From contig CAVTOZ010000003.1 of the NCBI GenBank assembly GCA_963736505.1, positions 1,116,001 to 1,180,000 of the forward strand: a stretch of 64,000 bases of DNA, read 5' to 3'. This DNA comes from Solirubrobacter sp963736505. Its GTDB lineage: Bacteria; Actinomycetota; Thermoleophilia; Solirubrobacterales; Solirubrobacteraceae. Each line of letters begins with the position of its first letter. Positions within the stretch are counted from its first letter, which is position 1. The notes under the pieces were generated by a model. It ran no database searches. It was not told where the DNA came from and saw nothing but the letters and a program-made list of their open reading frames with translations. This document shows positions 62,873 to 64,000 of this stretch, one piece after another. The translations under genes and the position numbers were made by a program.

Positions 62873-64000
62873 GTGCCATCCGCTCGCGAGCTCAACTACC
62901 TGCGGGTCGTCGAAGTGCTGCAAAGCCATCCGGACATCAGCCGGACCGACGTCGCGCGACGCACCGGTCTCTCGCGCCCGACCGTCGCCGCGCTGCTCGA
63001 CCAGCTGGCGGCCGCGGGCCTGCTGGAGCAGCGCGCCGGCCACAACGGCGGCACGCGTGCCGGGCGGCCGCCGCTGCGCGTCTCACTGGCGCCGCGGGCG
63101 GCGTTCGCGGTCGGGCTCGACATCGGGCACGACCACGTGCGCGTGGGCGTCTGCGACCTGGCGGGGCGGCTGCTGTGCGACGCGTTCGCGCCGGCGGACG
63201 TCGACGACGAGCCGGTCGCCAGCCTCGAGCTCGCCTGCGAGCTGATCGCCGGCGTGCTCGGCGACGCGGGCGTGGACCTGCGGCACGTGATCGGCATCGG
63301 CGTCGGGATCGCGGCGCCCGTCGACGCCGGCACGGGAGCGCTGCTGGCCAACGGGATCCTGCCGAGCTGGGTCGGCGTCCAGCCGGCGGCGGTGCTGTCG
63401 GCGCGCTTCGGCGTGCCGGTCCGCGTCGACAACGACGCCAACGCGGGCGCGCTGGGCGAGCACATGCTCGGCGCCGGCCGCGGCGTCGACCACGTCGCCT
63501 ACGTGCGCCTGTCCGCCGGGATCGGGCTCGGCCTGATCCTCAACGGGCGCCCGTACCACGGGGCCGGGATCGCGGGCGAGCTGGGGCACGTGACGGCGGT
63601 CTCCGGCGGCCCGGTCTGCCGCTGCGGCAACCGCGGGTGCCTCGAGACGGTCGCCAGCCCGGTCGCCGTCGCGGAGCTGCTCTCGCGCAGCCGCGGCGGC
63701 GTGGCGGTCACGGTCGCGTCGCTGCTCGAGCTCGTGTTGAACGGCGACCGCGGCGCGCGGCGCGCCGTCGCCGACGCCGGCACCGCGGTCGGCCAGGCGA
63801 TCGCGGCCGTCGTCAACGTGCTCAACCCACAGCTGATCGTGATCGGCGGAGAGCTCGCGGGCGCGGGCGAGGGGGTGCTGGAGCCGATGCGCGCCGCGAT
63901 GGCGCGGCACGCGGTCGGCCCGGCGGTCGACGCGACGCGCGTCTGCGTCGGCGACCTCGGCGAGCGCGCGGAGGTCGTGGGGGCGGCGGCGCTCCTGCTC
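62873..64000 (+). CDS. ROK-family transcriptional regulator (3' end outside window)
   Basis: 376 codons from GTG 62873, preceded by GCGGA, and still open at base 64000. The N-terminal winged helix (about 10-65) has DVARRTGLSRPTVAALLDQLAA. The kinase-like ROK domain follows: GLDIGHDHVRVGVCD, VGIAAPVDAGTG, RVDNDANAGALGE, and AGELGHVTAV with the zinc motif CRCGNRGCLE. The catalytic Asp in DNDANA is kept. It is presumably a sugar-responsive repressor of the XylR/NagC kind. The regulated genes probably lie downstream, outside the window. Confidence 0.93.
   Translation, partial: MPSARELNYLRVVEVLQSHPDISRTDVARRTGLSRPTVAALLDQLAAAGLLEQRAGHNGGTRAGRPPLRVSLAPRAAFAVGLDIGHDHVRVGVCDLAGRLLCDAFAPADVDDEPVASLELACELIAGVLGDAGVDLRHVIGIGVGIAAPVDAGTGALLANGILPSWVGVQPAAVLSARFGVPVRVDNDANAGALGEHMLGAGRGVDHVAYVRLSAGIGLGLILNGRPYHGAGIAGELGHVTAVSGGPVCRCGNRGCLETVASPVAVAELLSRSRGGVAVTVASLLELVLNGDRGARRAVADAGTAVGQAIAAVVNVLNPQLIVIGGELAGAGEGVLEPMRAAMARHAVGPAVDATRVCVGDLGERAEVVGAAALLL

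Overview
The window is very GC-rich bacterial DNA with densely packed genes, frequent GTG and TTG starts and many ATGA/GTGA stop-start overlaps. The gene set (DivIVA-domain protein, K+-independent H+-pyrophosphatase, DUF1844, Rex, YbdK-type ligase, PiT/DUF47 pair, an AftD-like DUF3367 glycosyltransferase) points to Actinomycetota. My best guess is class Thermoleophilia (Solirubrobacter/Conexibacter-like), but that is an inference from gene content, not a sequence search. The window looks chromosomal. I see no phage, transposase, plasmid genes, rRNA or CRISPR array. One tRNA (Gln, CTG) is present. No gene-free stretch exceeds 300 bases; the longest (23142-23400, 26928-27147, 62639-62872) are commented on below.

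Layout. 1-2826: the secreted GH78 alpha-L-rhamnosidase (minus strand, runs off the left edge), divergent from a GAF-GAF-PAS-GGDEF-EAL signalling protein. 5592-12107: mutY, a DivIVA-domain gene, an M32 carboxypeptidase, uvrA and a class II aldolase homologue. 12108-19505: mostly minus strand, with a Bcr/CflA exporter, a LysM-transglycosylase, the phosphate module DUF47-PiT-small membrane protein, and the pantothenate operon DUF2520-panC-panB. 19593-20927: type 4 uracil-DNA glycosylase and a GNAT enzyme.

20984-43447 is a large surface-glycan region. It holds four stand-alone GT genes of families 4 and 2 (one interrupted by an in-frame TGA), two different fusion proteins that each join a Wzx-like flippase to a glycosyltransferase, another GT-C enzyme, an acyltransferase-3, an O-antigen ligase-like protein and a 1380-residue AftD-like arabinosyltransferase. 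A secreted GH-A hydrolase, an MFS transporter, a degenerate HD-GYP membrane protein and a primary-like sigma factor with its own promoter and palindrome sit among them. Together they could build, flip, polymerise, decorate and attach a cell-surface polysaccharide.

43486-53400 is a coupled plus-strand series. A short LPYTG surface protein leads into tsaE-tsaB-rimI-tsaD (t6A modification of tRNA), followed by a membrane-anchored subtilase homologue that has lost its catalytic histidine, a glutaredoxin-like protein, rex, a YbdK-type carboxylate-amine ligase and DUF1844. hppA follows after a structured leader.

53441-61436: a secreted repeat protein, an isochorismatase-type hydrolase, then two APC transporters with C-terminal USP-like domains flanking a 50-residue membrane protein, then two TrkA-N proteins. 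I infer a cation (K+) or amino-acid uptake module. 61607-64000: a Crp/Fnr-type regulator, tRNA-Gln and a ROK repressor that runs off the right edge.
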